64,000 nt of DNA from Vanessa cardui (lineage: Eukaryota > Arthropoda > Insecta > Lepidoptera > Nymphalidae). The position numbers were made by a program, and so were the translations under genes. The notes under the pieces were generated by a model. It saw only the letters and a list, made by a program, of their open reading frames with translations. It searched no databases and was not told the origin of the DNA. The first letter of the stretch is position 1. Each line of letters begins with the position of its first letter. The stretch spans positions 2,790,001-2,854,000 of the forward strand of contig NC_061123.1 in NCBI RefSeq assembly GCF_905220365.1, written 5' to 3'. Of the stretch, positions 59,760 to 64,000 are shown piece by piece.

Positions 59760-62630
59760 GTTAATAACATATCTGTTTACTAAAACATCATTGTTTATCA
59801 AGTCTTAAACGCTTAGTACCTACCTTTTGATTTATAATTGCGACGCAATACGTTATACTCAATCGGTAAAGCAGAATATCGCTCATACTCAACACACGAA
59901 CATAGATCTCAAGGTGACGAACCTTTTGTTACCCTGAATGTACATTGCACCTGACGCTGGAGCCGTACTGGCGCCGAATCGCAATTTTGTGTAGGCTAGC
60001 ATCGGCATCGTTTATAGAAAGCCTAAAGTTGATCGCTGTAAAATATTTATAATTTAAACAACCAACCAAAATATGTTCTAACCATTAGATCATGTTAGCT
60101 CATTAGTACTAAACTTAATTAAACGAAACTTTTATAAACAACAAGAAAACAAAACAGGATCTAAACTGTTGTTTTTAAAAAGTTTTTCTTCCGTCTTTTC
60201 CGTCGAGCTCGTCTAATGTAAAATCTTAATGTATTATTAAATTATTTGAACTCTTGATTTGAAAAGATGATAGAATGTCTATTTATCTAAAATTATCTTC
60301 ATAAGAAAGTTAATCTCCCGCCACGCTCTAGAAAACAATTGCAAACAAATTACGGCACAGCTCAAAATCCTTTACTTTATATTACGCAAATATTATCCAA
60401 ATAGTATTAGTGGGTTGAGTTTCACAAACCTATGTGTTAAAAAAGCAAATAAAATTATAATATGACATGCGACTAACCTCGTTTTAAAGAATAAATAAAG
60501 TAACTACGCATTGCGAGTATGGGGGCAAGCTTATGAATTTAATATTTTCTTTACTGTTATGAACTAATACTTGCGTTGATATTGAATGAGTTTATTTTAT
60601 TCGTAACTATACGCCCGGTTTCGTTTGTTATAACACGGGTTTCTCAGCTTAAGAACGCATAATGGTCATACAGGCATTCATTTGTATCTGACTGTAAAAC
60701 TAAATAATGAATGATTTTTATTTTATTTTTTTTTTCGCATGAAATAAAAACAGGGCATATAAAACAGATCTGAGATCAGGGCCGGTTTTTGAAGTCTGAA
60801 TGCCTTGGGGAATATTATTTTCCAAATAAAATTTGCATTTTTTTATGGGTTTGAATTAATTTTAATAAATGTATACACTAATTACAAGAATTATACTTAT
60901 ACACGCAATTGGAATCAATTCTAAGCTGCTCCATATAAAAATAAATACAGTTAATAAATAAAGCCCTGAAGAAGATGCGTCATGATCACAGAATGTAAAA
61001 TATAATTACCAAAAAGGATATCAAAATACATAGTTTCTATTTTCAGAAAACAATAAAATTATACTTGAAGAATAATTTTTTTGTGATTTTTTTTATCTCT
61101 ACAATGCACAGAATGAATTTACGCCATGTCAACGTACGAAAATTACATTTAAATATTTTGTTGCGGTATTGAATACGTTAAGATTTTGTGTAATCTATCG
61201 ATATTGACGGATGTTAACAAAAAAACAATAAATTTGCGGATAACGCAGATTAAATGTATTGAGCAAATGCAAGACTTGTGCAACCTCCTCATTTGCTAGC
61301 TGTAACAATTAAACATACATATTTTCTGAAACTTATAATGTGACTATCCGTTTAATAATTATAAAATTTCAAAGATTATTTAAAATTAAAACAAAATTTA
61401 GGATATTAAAAACAATATTGTTTTGTATGTTTCTATTGAGTGTGTGCTTATTTCTTTGATAATAGCTTAAATTTTAGTGATCAGTTTGACTTATGTCTCA
61501 CAAAAGCTTTCATAGCCATAAAATAGACACTATTTTTTGTAGTAAATGCCGGCCGTATTAGTAATTAATAATATTTAAGCACAATACAAACATTTGCAAT
61601 AATATATTCCAGTACGTTGAAATATTAAGCATTATAACTGCAAAATAAATACCGTGTTTTATACTATAACGAATAAGATTGCTATAAAAACACTGTACTT
61701 AAACACAGCTTAGCTATAAAATATAGCCGTCAGTTTAAATAGATTAATGTATTAATCTTGATATTCGTTACTACTTCTTTTTTCAAAGAATACTTATACA
61801 GCTTAGAATTGCAATAAAGTTTATTTGTAATTTTTTTTATTGCTTGTTATGAAATACAAACAACCTTATTCAAAATAATCCTTATGCTAACTTTATGATC
61901 AATCAAAGTGCTAAAAAATATACGAATAAATGAATAAACAAACATCATTTTATAAGATAGTGAAGATTTCATCACCAAGCGAATGTTCTACAAAAAAATC
62001 CCAAGCGTTTATCCTTACACAGAAATTAATTTTGTGTCATCAGACATTACTCGATACGCTTCTGTGATAAGCGCAATGACGCAAACTTAGGGCTGCATAT
62101 CTTACTCTTACACCCTGTTTATGTTCCTAGCTTTATTTACAGGAGACATTGCCATCGGTTCGATTCCTAGAAGTATATACAAGCATTACATACCCGAAGT
62201 AAATTATAACAAAGCAATTTCCTTGCAATTCTTACACGACCTAACAAGAATTGTAATATCACTCCGAACGATGCCAGTTATAAATTGATTCATTCGAGGC
62301 AATCATATATTTTAATTAAATTTCACATAATAAAATGCATCGTCAGTGTCGTAATCTAACATCAACTCAATAAAATTAGTGACAAAATCATAAAAACATA
62401 TTTTGTAAATATCACATATAAATATCACATATTTTAATCATACAATTTTTTGTTATTATGTCATTTTTATACAATTCACTATGTATGTATTTCACTATTG
62501 TGGTCAGAATGAAGTAAATAATGTTATTTGTAAATTATTTTATTTTTATTATTAAGTACTTCATTGATCATGATTCCTTGACAGTTATTAATCTAATGTC
62601 CGATAGAGCTTAAGGGAATATTTTTATTGC
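59760..62630. other. Intergenic stretch, no gene seen
   Basis: AT-rich. A single end-like word cagggccggttttt at 60777 resembles a hAT terminus, but no partner end was found. No supported frame. Confidence 0.4.
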
Positions 62631-62632
62631 AG

Positions 62633-62842
62633 GTGTTTGTACGGCATTACATTTTTTACCTGGAATTTTTTCGATACTGGACTCGTTTGATGATAGGAAA
62701 AGAGCGCTGAGAGCCTCCGGAAGAATCATAGCATAAAACCATCACAACACAAGTTCAGAATTGTTATTCAGTGGTAAAATGCTGCTAGAATTCTGGCTAT
62801 GGTAGCCAAAATCCAGGCATTTGGCGTGACAGGATTGGTACA
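62633..62842 (+). CDS. Probable first coding exon of a gene running off the right edge
   Basis: An acceptor (tatttttattgcag) ends at 62632 and a donor (ACA|gtaagt) begins at 62843. Most of the exon is 5'UTR with small upstream ORFs. The last ATG, at 62799, starts MVAKIQAFGVTGLV and runs to the donor in phase 2. A spliced leader before it means the promoter lies further left. About 1.16 kb of AT-rich intron follows to the window end. The protein is not recognised from 14 residues. The exon limits are fairly good; coding from 62799 is inference. Confidence 0.4.
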
Positions 62843-64000
62843 GTAAGTATTTGTGAATTTTATTTTCATACAGTTAATGTCTTTATGTATATAATTATTA
62901 AGTAAATTATTCCTAAGTAATTAAAAATTAACAAAAGTTTTAATTATTAAAATTCAAGAAAAGAACTGATTTTTATTTTCATTCGCGATGTTTTCAAGAG
63001 AGTTTCTATTCTATTCTCTGTAAATAATTATATTAAAAATTAGTAACAACACCCGTTTAAAGTAACTTTGATTACTATCAAAGGTATATTTCGGTTAAAT
63101 AATTAATTTAGTTATGTGGGGCTAACAAATAACAATTTTAGATTGCTTTAAATTGCACAACTCAATTTGAGAAAAAAGGGGATTTAATTTCGTAAAAATT
63201 GTCATCGAAAGTTTGAATATAAATGTAATTGTAATGTATTATTAGTAAAATATATCAATATATCAATCAAGAACTCTTTCTGTTTTCGAATATAGCATAA
63301 GGCTGTTTATTATTATTACTGGAATATGCAAATCTAAAGTTGTTTTTTCTTTACCCCTTTTTTCCTTCAATTTGTTCGTTATATTTTCCCATAGCTGGCA
63401 GCCCTGAGTGGACATCGTTACGTAAACCACCGTAACAGTTATTCCTGGTATAACGTAACAGTTCCTGCTTACAAACACTAAACTATGCCCTCGATAGCAA
63501 TACCTGTTTCTGTTATTATTTGTAAAGTTTAATTGATTGTTCAATACTCTCTCCCGCTTTCGTAAATAAATTGAAAGTTTAATCGAGTATTTCATTTTAT
63601 TTATTAATTTATGTAAAATATTTTTTTAACATTACATAATGATAATTTTTAAAATAATATCATTAATAGAAAAAAGTTTTTATTTTAGAGGTTCTATTAC
63701 AAAAAAGGTACTTTAAATTAATATACATAATATGTTGTTATTTTATTATACAGGATAATTTAAATTGAACTACGATATTGTTATTTTATAAAAAGAATAA
63801 GGTAATGAGTTAATAGTAATTCCAAGGCTGAGAAAGGGATGTTGAGATGAAAATATGTTTTACTTAACGAGTCTTGTTAATATTAATTTCTAGATAAAAT
63901 AGTTAATGCAACGTAGAATGAAAATCGTTGGAAAATGAAGGCCAACGCTGTGCATTGTTTTATTTTTTCTTGTTTCGGTTTCAACGGTAATGGAAAACGC
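62843..64000. other. Apparent intron after the exon at 62633, no further exon seen
   Basis: A minus-strand frame of 110 codons (63263-63595) covers this stretch but has no signature, partner exons or matching composition. No acceptor with an in-phase continuation of the exon at 62799 could be supported. Confidence 0.35.

Noticed and set aside
60777..60790. cagggccgg word resembling a hAT terminus
   Set aside because: No matching inverted end or 8-base duplication found nearby.
63263..63595. 110-codon minus-strand frame near the right edge
   Set aside because: No protein features, opposite to a probable intron, no splice partners; likely chance.

Overview
The window is nuclear DNA of an insect, almost certainly a butterfly or moth (Lepidoptera). 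It is strongly AT-rich. Its few genes are small and intron-split with GT-AG junctions. It carries a phosphagen kinase of the arthropod arginine-kinase type, and the spacer DNA is full of lepidopteran repeats: tRNA-derived SINEs with (TTG)n tails, LINE 3' ends, a hAT MITE and an RTE tail. No bacterial-style operons, CRISPR arrays or complete tRNA genes were seen. All exon structures were built by hand from splice signals and reading phase; no transcript data were available.

Layout. 461-646: last exon and poly(A) signal of an unrecognised plus-strand gene that enters from the left. 1848-30225: a candidate plus-strand membrane microprotein gene. One start exon (1869-1930) is phase-compatible with two alternative last exons, an acidic one (26920-27175) and a proline-rich one (29073-29145, followed by a 3'UTR intron). 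Inside its 25-27 kb intron lie two minus-strand low-molecular-weight protein tyrosine phosphatase genes (4348-5884 and 14815-16456). They have identical exon sizes of 40/188/162/96 coding bases and arose by tandem duplication. A further minus-strand multi-membrane-segment ORF (29510-29986) sits inside the microprotein gene's 3'UTR intron. 30.2-47.6 kb is repeat-rich. It includes a nearly complete non-LTR retrotransposon (about 38.2-42.6 kb) with intact ORF1, endonuclease and reverse-transcriptase domains, broken only by a one-base frame change, plus several SINEs with visible target-site duplications.

47.7-51.6 kb: the arginine kinase gene. Two constitutive coding exons give a 355-residue enzyme. 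Three candidate first exons lie upstream: one non-coding, one encoding an N-myristoylation-type start (MGGC...), and one encoding a single hydrophobic anchor. The two coding ones end in the same phase and read in frame through a KAAA linker into the enzyme. The gene may therefore make cytosolic and membrane-tethered kinases, placing ATP regeneration at different sites. 53.07-53.55 kb: the two-exon Chrac-16/CHRAC1 histone-fold gene. 57.18-59.38 kb: a 2.2 kb element with terminal inverted repeats and TTAA flanks (piggyBac-like, non-autonomous). 62.63-62.84 kb: probable first coding exon of a gene that runs off the right edge.

The most noteworthy points are the predicted membrane-tethered arginine kinase isoforms, the microprotein gene with alternative tails that hosts tandem phosphatases in its intron, and the several datable nested insertions.
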